DNA of 64,000 nucleotides from DT-111 sp965263225 (GTDB taxonomy: Bacteria; Bacteroidota; Bacteroidia; Chitinophagales; Saprospiraceae). The translations under genes and the position numbers were made by a program. Of the stretch, positions 26,032-39,000 are shown piece by piece. Each line of letters begins with the position of its first letter. The first letter of the stretch is position 1. The notes beneath the pieces were generated by a model. The model searched no databases. It worked only from the letters and a program-made list of their open reading frames with translations, and was not told the origin of the DNA. The stretch is from the NCBI GenBank assembly GCA_965263225.1, contig CBDHHG010000046.1, positions 62,001 to 126,000 of the forward strand, in the 5' to 3' direction.

Positions 26032-26949
26032 ATGATACTTTCAAATAATTCTACCCTGACCGAGATACCGGTCCGGCAAGTCCCCGTTGTTTCAAATATT
26101 GATAGAGATCGGTTCTACCGGGACTTTGTTGGTCCTGAAAAGCCAGTCTTAATCAGAGGACTTACAGATAAATGGAGTGCCTTAAACTGGGATGCTGAAT
26201 ATTTTAAGGAAAATGAAGGAGGGGTGAAATTGGCAGTGAAAATGGGGGATGTCTCCAAAGGAGAACGGGTGCCCATGTTGACTAGTGAATATATTGAACT
26301 ACTGGAACTTCATGAAGCAAAACTTAATCAGGGCGAGACTCCAGATAGGCCCGGTTATTTACATGATGTCCCCTTTTTCTATCTATTTCCTCAATTTGTA
26401 AAGGACATTGAGCCCTTCCCTACCCACTTATTTCCAAAGTGGTATTGGCCCAACTGGCACAATTACATTCAATTCTTTATGGGGGCAACGGGAAGTCTAA
26501 CGCCATTGCATTTTGATACCCTTTGTACACACAATCTATTTTTTCAGGTGGTGGGGAGAAAACGCTTTATTCTCATTCCTGCCGAGCAAAGGGACCTTTG
26601 CTACTTGGATGGTTGGCGATGGGCTAAGTTCGACCCCAGTCAACCCGATTACGAGCGCTTCCCCCAGGCGAAAGGTGTCGAACCGCTAGTTGTGATCCTC
26701 GAACCAGGTGATATACTCTATATTCCTTCAGGAATGTTGCATCAGGTACACGGTCTTAGTTTGTCGATTTCCTTTAATATTGATTGGCATACTACCGCCA
26801 GTGCATGGAAGGGGGTTATGTCTGGGTTTAAAGGCGCTCCCAGGCAAAATATCTATTACAATAGTCTATGCCTCGCAGGCCTGGGTGGCGGGATACCTGC
26901 CAAATATATATTCCCCTATTACAAGTCTTATCTAAACTATGTGAGCTAA
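26032..26949 (+). CDS. JmjC/cupin_8-type Fe(II)/2-oxoglutarate oxygenase
   Basis: This 305-residue protein belongs to the cupin_8 (JmjC-like) dioxygenases, which use Fe(II), O2 and 2-oxoglutarate to hydroxylate amino-acid side chains. The iron ligands are visible: HFD with His at 26509 (residue 160) and Asp at 26515 (162), and a distal His at 26740 (237) in the motif SGMLHQVHG. FFQVVGRKRF after the first motif is typical of the double-stranded beta-helix core. The frame extends left to a TTG at 25975, but ATG 26032 is preferred because the extension has no family character. The gene lies between two synthetase genes, so it most likely beta-hydroxylates a carrier-bound or free precursor such as Asp, Asn or Tyr. 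Which residue is modified cannot be told, and a post-assembly substrate is possible. Confidence 0.88.
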   Translation: MILSNNSTLTEIPVRQVPVVSNIDRDRFYRDFVGPEKPVLIRGLTDKWSALNWDAEYFKENEGGVKLAVKMGDVSKGERVPMLTSEYIELLELHEAKLNQGETPDRPGYLHDVPFFYLFPQFVKDIEPFPTHLFPKWYWPNWHNYIQFFMGATGSLTPLHFDTLCTHNLFFQVVGRKRFILIPAEQRDLCYLDGWRWAKFDPSQPDYERFPQAKGVEPLVVILEPGDILYIPSGMLHQVHGLSLSISFNIDWHTTASAWKGVMSGFKGAPRQNIYYNSLCLAGLGGGIPAKYIFPYYKSYLNYVS

Positions 26950-27091
26950 CTCCATTGCTCCTTAGCCACTAATATCATTGACCTCGACTATCCCTGTCTT
27001 TCTCTTCTACACGAAGCGATGGCCTGGGTATCCCCGGAGTCAAAACACTATGCAATCCTATATATTTCAATAGCCTGATAATAGGTAATAC

Positions 27092-30000
27092 ATGAGCACT
27101 CAAGAATTCATAGAAAAGCTGAATCAGCTTAATCTCTCTCTGGCGGTCCATCAAGAAAGGTTAACCCTGAAAGGATATTCTCATAAACTTTCTCCCAAGG
27201 AGATCAAGGCCATTTTAGGGCGAAACGATGAGGTGTCTCAATATATCCAGGCCAATCGAGGACAATTGCTGAAGCACCTCACCCAGGAGAGTAAAGCTAA
27301 AGCTGCCTTGAAAGGCAAACGCTCGGAGAACATTTCAGCAGTCTATTCGCTGAGTCCCTTACAACAGGGTATGCTTTTCCATAGCCTTTACAATGGCAAT
27401 GGTAGCGCTGCGGCTTATCTCAATCAATTTAGCTGCGACTTTACAGATCTCAATGTAGCGGCCTTCCAAAAGTCCTGGGATTACCTTTTAAGTGGGCATA
27501 GCGTTTTGCGAACGGCTTTCTTTTATGAGGAATTTGACCTCCCCTTACAAGCTGTATTTAAGCGGGTACAGTTGCCTTTTGAAGTACATGACCTATCCCG
27601 GCTTTCCGAAAAAGCACAAAAGCAACGTCTAGAGGCCTTTCTTTTGAAGGACCGAGCGAAAGGCTTCAACTTCAAGGAACCCCCCTTGATGAGAATTAGC
27701 TTGTTTAAGTTGGACGCACAACGATATCGATTGGTTTGGACGCATCATCATATACTTACGGACGGTTGGTCCACGCCGATTATGATGAGCAAGTTGATCG
27801 AGTGTTACAAAGCTATTCTGGATCGGCGTCCTATCCCTGCTTTAGTCGAGGACCGATACGAAGACTACATTCGATACATTGAATCCAAAGATGCTAAAGA
27901 ACAGGAGGCTTTCTGGAAAAACTACCTCGGCAATATCAATGGCCCCAGTCTTCTTCCTTTCACTAAGGAGAATATCGATCGGAATAAAGGCGGAGCCAGT
28001 ATCAAGAAACAAGAATTGAGCTTTGATCGAACCTTTAGTGCACGTATTGAAGCCTATGCACAAAAGCATCACTTAACGATTAATTCGATCGTACAGGGCG
28101 TTTGGTCCTATTTGCTTTCCCGCTATACAGCTCAAAGTGATGTGGTCTTTGGTGTGACCGTTTCTGGAAGACCCCCTGACCTGGTTCGTGCGAGCGATAG
28201 GGTCGGACTATACATTAATACGATTCCATTTTGTACATCGCTTGTTCAGCAGGAATCCATTGTTAGTTGGCTTAATGATCTTCAGCAAGCACACACTCGG
28301 GCTAGAGAATTTCAATATACGGCGCTTAGCACTATCCAGAAATGGAAAAAGATGCAGGGGGATTTATTTGATTCCATTATCGTTTTTGAAAACTATCCGG
28401 TTGGGGATGATCTGATCAATGATCAAACGCTTGATGGGGGAGAAGTAGAAGTGGATGAAAGAACCAATTATTTGTTGGAAATAACGGTGGCCTATGGCAG
28501 AACACTAAATATTCAATTCTTATACAATGACGAACTGCTAGAGGAACAGTTTGCGGACTTGATAGCAGGTCACTTTGAATTTGTACTTAGACAAATCATC
28601 GATTCACCCGCACAAAAACTCGCCGAGCTTGAGCTGTTAACACCTCCCGAGGTACAACAACTCAAGTTTGATTTCAATGATTCTGCTGTTCCCTACCTTA
28701 AAACGAAAACCATCATTGATCGCTTTGCTGAACAGGTCCAACTCAGACCCAATGCGATGGCTGTGGTGGGAGAAAAGGAAAGCTGGACTTTCCAGGAGTT
28801 GGATCAAAAATCTAATCGCTTGGCTCACTTTCTTAGAGAAAAAGGGATTGGGGTGGAATGCCCAGTACCCTTGTGTATGAATCGCTCGCCACATTTCCTG
28901 TTGGCAATCTGGGGGGTGTTTAAAGCTGGAGGAGCGTACCTGCCCATTGATCCTACTTATCCAATAGACCGGATCAATCATATGCTGCGAGACAGTGGCG
29001 CGCCGATTATGATCGGAATGATGCCGCAGAAGACACACTTAGAGGAGTTGAAAGATACAGAACTCGTACTGTTGGATCGAGATTGGCCCTTGATTGAACA
29101 GTACCCTGCTACCGCTCCTGAGTCCATGGTAAGTGGGAGCAATCTCGCTTATCTAATCTATACCTCTGGATCTACGGGAAGACCGAAAGGGGTGATGATC
29201 GAGCACGAGGGAATGTTGAACCACCTCTATGCTATGATCGATGAGTTGGAGATTGATGAGACGAGTAGAATTTTACAGAACGCCTCTCAGAGTTTTGATA
29301 TTTCAGTTTGGCAGTTCCTCACCACTCAGATTACGGGTGGTACCACCTACATATATGATCAAGCCACGGTAATGGAGCCCGGGCGCTTTATGGATAACTG
29401 GCAACGAGATGAACTTACCCACGTTCAACTGGTGCCTTCTTATTTGAATCTGTTGTTCGCACAGCCAGGTTTTCTGGCGCTTAATCTTTCAACTACTGCT
29501 TATGTTTTAGTTACAGGAGAAGCGCTTCCAGTTGAGCTAGCCAATCGTTGGTTTGAACACTTTTCTGGCATTCCCTTGGTCAATGCCTATGGGCCAGCTG
29601 AAGCTGCAGATGATATTACGCTACATATTATGCGACAGCCCCCAACCGATGAACGGATGCCGATTGGTCAGGCTGTACAGAATATGCGATTATACGTTTT
29701 TGATGAGGATTACCGACTATGTCCAGTGGGTGTTCCTGGGGAGATAGGGGTGGCCGGTGTTGGCGTAGGTCGAGGGTACTTGAACTTACCTGAACGCACT
29801 GCTCAATCATTTGTAGATAATCCTTTTGAAGAGAAGGGAACACTCTATAAAACAGGTGACCTCGGCTATTGGTCTCCTACGGGCGAATTGGTTTTCATAG
29901 GTAGATTGGATGACCAGGTGAAGATCAATGGACATCGAATCGAATTAGGAGAGATCAAGGAGTTATTGCTCCAGCATGAATGGATCAAGGATGCAGCGGT

Positions 30001-33000
30001 AATAGCCAGAACGGATGAACAAGGACACAAAAGGCTAGTCGCATATGTCGTAACGGAGGGCGATTTCCAAAAGAAAGAAATCGAACGTTATTTATGCAAT
30101 AGCCTTCCTCGATATATGGTGCCGGGTATTTGGGTAGCATTATCTCAATTGCCATTGAATGCCAATGGTAAAATAGATAAAAAGGCGCTACCCGCACCTA
30201 CACAACAAACAGAACTAAAGGAAAACTTTGAGGCACCTGTTTCTGAGATAGAAACGACCTTAGCTGATATTTGGCAAGCGCTGTTGGGAACAAACCGAGT
30301 GGGCATACATGATAACTTCTTCGAGTTAGGTGGCGATTCCATTATCAGTATTCAAGTGGTAAGCCGTGCTCGTCAGAAGGGGCTATTCCTAAAGCCTAAA
30401 GATCTGTTTGAATTTCAAACGATTGCTGAACTTGCTCTCAACGTACAGCATAAAGCTGTCGAAATCAAAACGGAGCAAGGATTCCTATCTGGTTCTGTGC
30501 CTTTGCTCCCCATACAACAGCGCTATTTTGATTTGGATTACGCCAAGCCGCATCACTATAACCAGGCTTTGATCTGGGGCGTAGATAAGGGGATTTCCAT
30601 CCAGGAGCTGGAAAAAGTGGTTGCAAGTCTGATGGAACACCATGATGCCTTACGATTGAAATATTACAAAAAGGAGGGGCGTTGGTCACAAGAATATGGA
30701 AGCTATCTAGGAGAACTTGCCGTAGAGGATCTTTCACAGCTAACAGTGGAGGAACTCCCTCATTTTGTTCCTGAAGTTTGCTATCGGTATCAAGAAAATT
30801 TGGAACTTGAAAAAGGAGAGATTAGCAGATTCGTGCTGATCAAAACTCCGGAAGGCGAGCCGCTTAATCGACTTTTTGTAGGTATCCATCACTTGGCGGT
30901 AGATGGTGTCTCCTGGCGTATTTTGGTAGAAGATATTGAACAGGCCCTACAGCAATTGTCGGACGGTAAGGCCATTGATCTAGGCTCTAAAACTAGTTCA
31001 TTCAGGCAATGGACAGAGGCTTTGACGGCTTATGCTCAGCAGCATAAGGTGGAAGCTCAATTGGAGTATTGGCTGGCAGCTAACCAGCGTTATACACCAC
31101 TTCCTGTGGATAAGTCTAAGCATCCGCTTAAGGCGAATTATACGGCTCTCTTCGAAGACCTATCTCCGGACTATACTCAACTGCTATTGAAGGAGTCACA
31201 CCGGGCTTTCCAAACGGAGGTGAATGATCTATTGCTAGCGGCGCTGGCGAAAACCCTCTGTGATTGGACAGCTGAGGAAGCAGTCGTGATTGGGCTGGAA
31301 GGGCATGGGCGTGAAGATATTGATGATGCTATTGATACCTCCCGAACAGTAGGGTGGTTTACAAATCTATACCCAGTATTACTGTCCATTAAGGATTGCA
31401 CTTCCAATGCCGATAGGATTAAATCGGTAAAGGAACAACTACGATGCTTGCCGGAACGAGGCATTGGCTATGGTGCTTTGAGATACTTACACCCCAATGC
31501 GGAGATCAGAAACCGTTTTGAAGGCACCCAATGCTGGGATATTGAATTCAATTATCTGGGACAAATAGATAATGCCATTCAAAGTGGGAATTGGCTACAG
31601 CAAGCAGGAGAAAGCACTGGAAAGGCATCCAGTTTGGAGAATAGTAGAGATGCTAAATTGATGGTGGATTGCTTTGTGGTAGAAGGTGAGCTACGCGTGA
31701 GTTGGAACTATTCTAAATATCAATATAAGACTGCCACGATCAAGCAGCTTGCAAATCGTTTTATTCAAAATTTAGAGGACCTGCTTTCGTATACCACGTC
31801 GGTAGCGGTAAGCCAACCTACGCCCGCAGACTATGGCCTTAGTCAGCATCTACACTTTACAGAACTAGATGCTTTTTTGATGGGAATGGAAGAATCAGGA
31901 TTAGCCAAGCAGGGCTTAAAAGCACTGTATCCACTTAGTCCCCTACAAGAGGGAATTCTCTTTCATAGTCTTTATAACGCTAATTCGGGGGCCTATATTG
32001 ATCAGTTTGTCTGCGAATTTGTGGATCTAAATCAGTCGGCTTTCAAAGCCAGCTGGAATCAACTTTTGCAGTCGCACTCCATCATGCGAACGGCCTTTTT
32101 TGCTCAGGACTTTTCTCTACCCCTGCAAGGCGTATTTGAAAAAGTGGAGATCCCCTTTAAAGAGCTAGACTACAGTTCACTGAGCCAAGAAGACCAGGCT
32201 GTGGCTATTTCCAACTTCATGGAAGAAGACCGGAGGAATGGATTTGACTTGACTCGGCCGCCATTGACAAGAGTTACGGTTTTTAAATTGGACGAACACC
32301 GGCATCGTTTGATCTGGAGTTGTCATCATATCCTGACAGATGGCTGGTCCACGCCCGTCATCATGGAGGAGTTATTGGTAAACTACGAACGTTTCCAAAA
32401 TGGACAGGCGCCAGTCGTTCGTAAGGAAGACCGATTTGAAGATTACATTCGTTACATTGAGGAGCAGGATACGCAGCAAATGAGAGCCTTTTGGGAGAAT
32501 TATTTGGCTCCGATTGACGGCCCAAGTCTGCTGCCCTTTGCCCATTCTTCCCTCGAAAGAAATCGAGGTGGAATGCATATTGAAAAGGTCAATTTACAGT
32601 TCGAGGCGGCCTTTACCCAAACATTACTCCAATTTGCAGCTAAGCATAGAATTACCGTTAATACCATTATGCAAGGCGTATGGGCTTACCTGCTTTCTAC
32701 CTATACAGCGAAAAAGGAAGTAGTATATGGCGTAACGGTTTCTGGCCGACCACCAGTGCTCAACGATGCGGAGGATCGGGTCGGACCCTACATCAATACC
32801 ATCCCACTCAGCGTAACCGTGGATGCTGACACAAAGGTAGCCCCTTGGTTAGTAAACTTGCAACAAGGCCACACCCAGGCTAGGGAATATCAGTATGCCT
32901 CCCTCAATGCTATCCAAAACTGGAAAGGGATTGGTGGTGATTTTTTCGATAGTATTCTTGTTTTTGAAAACTATCCGGTTGGAGATGAACTTATGGGCGA

Positions 33001-36000
33001 ACAGGCATTGGAGGGATCTAATGTGGAGATGGATGAACGTACTAATTATCTCCTTACGGTAGTCATTGCGCAGGCTCGGACACTAGATATCCATTTTGAT
33101 TTCAATAGTGATTTGCTAGATGTTGAACAGGTGAGAGGTATCAGCGGCCACTTCAAGCAGGTGCTTACTCAAATGATTACTGGTGAAGGCTTGATGCTTT
33201 CAGAGATTGAAATGCTTACCGCTGCAGAGCGTCAGCAATTATTGCACACCTTTAACGATACGCAAAAAAACTATGCCTCAGCCACTATCCTGGATTTATT
33301 TGCGCAACAGCTAAAGGCAAGGCCAGATTCGATTGCGATTCAGTTCGAACAAGCGTCGCTTTCCTTTACCGAACTGGATGCTAAAGCAAATCAGCTAGCA
33401 CATAGCTTGCTGGCAGCAGGGGTGAAAAAGGGAGAATTGGTGGGCTTATGTTTGGATAGGTCATTGGAAATGATGGTAGGTATTTTAGGAATCATGAAAG
33501 CAGGAGCGGCTTATGTTCCTATTGATCCTACCTTCCCGCGAGAACGCATTGAGTTTATCCTTTTAGATATAAATGCTAGTTTGGTATTGACCCAGACTAC
33601 AGCCGCTGAGAAATTGATAGAGCTCAGCTATTCTCATGGTATAAAACTACTGGATCTTCAGCACTCACAATTATATGAGGAACCGACTAGCCCTCCTGAG
33701 ATTAAGCTATATCCCAATGATCCAGCCTACGTCATATATACGTCGGGATCAACGGGACGCCCAAAGGGTGTTTTAAATGAGCATCAAGGAGTTGTTAATC
33801 GCTTGTTATGGGGCTTGGATTACTTTAATTTCACAACGGATGATGTTTTCTTACAGAAGACTACTTTCTGTTTTGATGTTTCGGTTTGGGAATTGTTTAG
33901 CCCCCTTTTGGCAGGTGCCAAGTTGATCTTTGCTTCACCAGATGGACATAAAGATCCAGCATATCTGCGCCAGATTATAGAGCAGGAATCCATCACGACG
34001 ATTCACTTTGTTTCCTCTATGCTGGAAGCTTTCTTGATGGAATTGCCAAAGGGAGCCTGCCCAAGTATCAAACGAGTGATCAGTAGTGGTGAAGCAGTCT
34101 TGCCTAACCATGTGAGAATGCTAAGAGCAAGTTTACCTACTGCTGGTTTCTATAATCTATACGGACCCACCGAAGCCGCTATTGAGGTTTCCTTTTGGGA
34201 GGCTCCCATGCATTATTACGAGGAAGATTTCGTCCCGATTGGCCAGCCTAGCTGGAACACCCAGTTGCATATCCTGGATATACATGGTAATCTGGTGCCC
34301 ATCGGTGTCCCTGGAGAATTGCACATCGGTGGGGTGCAAGTAGCTCGCGGTTACCTCAATCGACTAGCTCTTACCTCAAATCGATTTATTACCGATCCTT
34401 TCAAGGAGGGCGGACGCCTTTATAAAACCGGAGATTTGGCAGCTTGGCTTCCAAATGGTCAGATTAAATATTTGGGACGGAAAGATGACCAGGTGAAAGT
34501 ACGGGGTTACCGGATTGAGCTTGGTGAAATCAATGAGATACTAAGTCAATGTCCTGGCGTGAAGAATAGTGTGGTGGTAGCGAAGAAAGACAGTTATGGT
34601 CAAATTCGTCTGCTGGCGTACGTGGTACCTATGTCCGAGATGGACAAGCAACCTCTCGAAAGCTTCCTGAAGAGCAAGTTGCCAGAGTATATGGTTCCTT
34701 CCGTTTGGATCGAAATGGAAGCTTTACCCCTGAATTCCAATGGTAAGATTGATAGAAAACGGCTACCCGCCCCAGATGCGACTGCTCTCAGTCGAACCAC
34801 TTACGTGGCGCCTGAAACGGAAAGCCAACAAGAGATCATCAATATCTGGAAAGACCTGTTACAGTTAGAACAGATAAGTGTCTTGGATGATTTCTTTGAA
34901 TTGGGAGGACACTCTCTTTTAGCGCTTCGCTTACTTTCAGCATTGCGCAGAACTTTTGCGGTAGAATTGTCTGTGCGAGACTTATTTGAGCATTCCACGG
35001 TGGAGCAATTGGCTCAACTATTGGATAATCGTCAACCTACCCTGGGCTTACCACCCATTCAGGCTGTAGAACGACCAGCACAGTTGCCTTTGTCTTTTGC
35101 GCAGGAAAGACTGTTCTTTATTGACCAACTACAGGGAAGTGTTCAATACCATCTACCTATGGTGATGTCGTTTGACGGGGCGCTAGATGCCCATCTAATA
35201 GAACAGACATTCCAACAGATTGTCAATCGGCATGAGGTACTAAGAACCATTTTCCTTGAAGAAGAAGGAACAGCCTATCAGCGTGTTTTGCCGATGGATC
35301 AATGGCAGCTAGAAAAGGAAGTAGCTACCGATTTGCTTAGCGCAGAAGCAGTGCGGGAGTTGATTATGGAGTTCGTCGACCGACCCTTTGATTTGTCCAC
35401 TAATCATATGCTACGTGCCAAATTGATTGAGGTTAAAGGCCATCAATTCCAGTTGGCCCTGGTGATTCATCACATTGCTGCGGATGGCTGGTCTATGAAT
35501 ATTTTGACCCATGAATTCACGGAGATCTTTAATGCTTTGCAAAAGGGTGTTCCTGTCAATCTCCCGGATTTGCCCATACAATATGCTGATTTTGCGCTTT
35601 GGCAGCGACAGTTCCTGGGGGAGAATGTACTCGAACAAGAATTAGCTTATTGGACAAAGCAATTGACCGAGGTTCCTTCTCTGGATTTGCCAACTGACTT
35701 TGTTCGACCCAATATTCAGAGTACACGTGGGGCTGCGATAGATGTGTCTTTAGACAAAGAGGTGTATGCGCAGTTGCGAAGACTGGCGCAAAAATACCAA
35801 ACTACCTTATATACGACCTTACTAGCAGCATTCAAAGTGTTGCTACACCGCTACAGTGGGCAAAGAGACATTTGTATTGGAACGCCAGTTGCGGGACGAC
35901 AACAAATGGAAACGCAACCTTTGATGGGGTTCTTCGTCAATATGTTGGCTATCCGGTCTCAATTGATAGAGGAGTCCACCTTTGTCGATTTATTGAAGCA

Positions 36001-39000
36001 AGTCAAGCAAACTACCCTCGATGCCTACGCACATCAACAGCTTCCCTTTGAGCAGATTGTTGATACCGTTACCCAGGTTCGGGATCTAAGTCGAAGCCCA
36101 ATATTTCAAGTCACTTTTACCCTGAATAATGCGGGCCAATCGAGTCAAGAATTAGCTAAGTATTCTGGGACTTTACACTCGGAATCGGTCGAAGAACAAT
36201 ATGCCACCTTTGACCTCAATTTTGATCTAGAGGCAGATGATCATGGCTTAGCGCTTAATGTCCAATACTGTACAGACTTATTTGAAAGAGCTACCATTGA
36301 GCGGATGGTTAAGCATTTTCAAACGCTCTTACAATCTATCGTACTGAATCCTCAGCAAGCGATTGAAAACTTGAATATACTAGATGAGAAGGAACGAGCT
36401 ATGCTGCTTGGGATTTCTCCAGCTGAGAATGGAAAGAGGTTTAATGAAGGCCCAGTAGAGTTGCACAATAATCAGCCGATTAATCTGCGATTTGAACGAA
36501 TTGCTGCTAGAAGTGCGTCTCTGACGGCCGTAGTACATGGAGAGGAACGTTGGTCCTATGAGGAACTTAATACCTATGCCAATCAGGTCCGGTATGTTCT
36601 GGAGGGTGTGGGGGTGAAACCAGGAGCGTTTGTAGGTATTTATCTCGAACGAAGCCCCCTTCTAGTGGGTGCGCTACTGGGGATATTAAAAGCAGGGGCT
36701 GTATATGTGCCCCTGGATACGGATAATCCTAGTAAAAGACTTCAGAAAATGTTAGGCGATAGCCAAACGAAGTTTTTGATTACTACGGAGGATCTCCTAG
36801 CCACAATCAAGGATTTGGACCTAGCTGCTGTATTGTGTGTAGATCAGTTGACGGCAGAAGGAAGGGAAGGGCTCCTCGGTAAAATCCAATGGGTAAAAGA
36901 TGCAGGAGATATTGCCGCTTCTCCGAAGGGAAATGGATCGAATCCAAATGAGTTGGATAGCTGGGCCTATATGCTATATACCTCTGGCTCAACTGGAACG
37001 CCTAAGGGGGCAATCACTAGGCATGATGGCGCCATGAATCATATATTGGCTGAGTACCAGGCACTGGAATTGCCCGATGGTTTCCGCTTTTTGCAGAGTG
37101 CTGGAATTGGTTCAGATATATCGGTGTGGCAGATGCTAGGCCCCTTACTGAAGTCAGGGACAACAGTCATCATTGATAAGGTTGACCTACTCGATTACGA
37201 GTTGCTACTTCAATGCCTGAATAAAGAGCAGGTACACATTGTTGAGTTTGTTCCTTCCTATTTATGGGGGCTCGTAGAATATATGCAACAGCATTCCACG
37301 GTTCTTCCTTTACCCACTTTACAGTGGATCATGATGGTGGGAGAACAAGTCCCTGTGAAACTGGTGAATGCCTGGCGTTCTATTTACCCTGAGGTAAGAA
37401 TCTTGAATGGATATGGACCATGTGAAGCTTCAGACGATATAGCCCAGTATGAAATAACAAATAGTTTGCCAGCCAATACACCCAGAGTTCCTATTGGAAC
37501 ACCTTTAGCGAACATGAATATTGTTGTGCTGGATCAATACCTGAACTTATGCCCGATTGGAGTACCCGGTGAAATCTGTGTCTCAGGGATAGGTGTGGGA
37601 GCAGGCTACTGGGGCCTACCAGAGAAGACCGCTCAACAATTCATTGATAACCCTTTTCCCGCCTTATTGGGAGATACATTATATAGAACCGGAGACCTGG
37701 GGCGCTGGCGTCCAGATGCTCAGTTGGAATTCCTCGGGCGTCTCGGTAGACAGGTGAAGATTCGTGGCCAAAGGGTAGAGTTAGAGGAAATTGAAGCTTT
37801 TCTCAGAGAAGATCCAAATGTGAAAGAAGCTCATCTGATGATTCATGAGCAGGCCCAGCATATGGATAAATTAATTTGTTTTTTAAGTCTACAAGAGACA
37901 CCAAAACCTAGAACAAGAATATTAGGAAAGTCGTTCTTGAGTGAAGTTGAGCTACGCTTAGAGGCTTATTTAAGGGACCATCCATCTTTGCAAGATAAAG
38001 TGATGACTTTGGATGGAGGGCTTAAATTGTTGCAGGAGAATCGATCCGAAACCCTCTTTTTATACGAAGAGATCTTTAAAGAGCAATGCTACTTACGGCA
38101 TGGGATCAAGTTACCGGAAGACGCGGTAGTATTTGATGTTGGGGCCAATATTGGTATGTTTAGTATGTATATCAGCTTGCTTTGTCCTCAATCACAGGTT
38201 TTTGCCTTTGAACCCCTACCTCCTACCTTTGAATTGCTCCAAGCCAACAGTACAATTTATGGAGAAAATCAAAGGATAAAGGCTTTCCAGGCGGGTTTGT
38301 CCAACGAAGCCCGAGAGGTCATTTTTACGCATTATCCAGAAAATACCATGTTATCTGGACGCTATGGTAATCTACAGGCAGATAAACGTTATGTGAAAAG
38401 TGTCTTGGAACAACAGTTGGCCTCCTCTAAGGGGACTGAAGAGATGGATATCGATCAACTGGTAGAACGTTCCATGCGGCAAGAGCAGCATCGCTGCCAG
38501 TTGTTGAGCTTATCTCATGTCATAGCATCCGAAGGCGTAGATCGGATTGATTTACTCAAAATAGATGTCGAAAGGAGTGAATGGGATGTATTGGAAGGCA
38601 TTAAAGAGGCGGATTGGCCCAAGATTCAGCAAATGGTGATTGAGGTGCATGATGAGGAGGATAATCTAGAAAAGATTAGCGCCTTACTCCGTAGGCAAGG
38701 ATTTCAGTTCCGTCTAGAACAAGAATGCCTACTAAAGGAAACAGATCTATATAATATCTATGCCTACCGGAAGAGTGGTAGAGATGAGTTAGCAGATACG
38801 AATCCGAGTTTGATTACTCTCCAAGAGGTGTCCGAAAGCTTGCAGTCTACTTGTAAGCGAGGATTACCTCATCATATGCAACCCAGTGAATTTATCTTCC
38901 TAGAGGATATCCCTCACAACCTTAGTGATAAGGTAGATGAGGCAAAGCTAATGGCTAGCTATGCGTCGGTCCGCTTGGAGCAGCCAACTATTGCTAAGCA

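Noticed and set aside
27061..27068. TATATTTC as a -7 box before the synthetase at 27092
   Set aside because: One mismatch to TAnnTTTG and no TTTG or TTG at the -33 distance.
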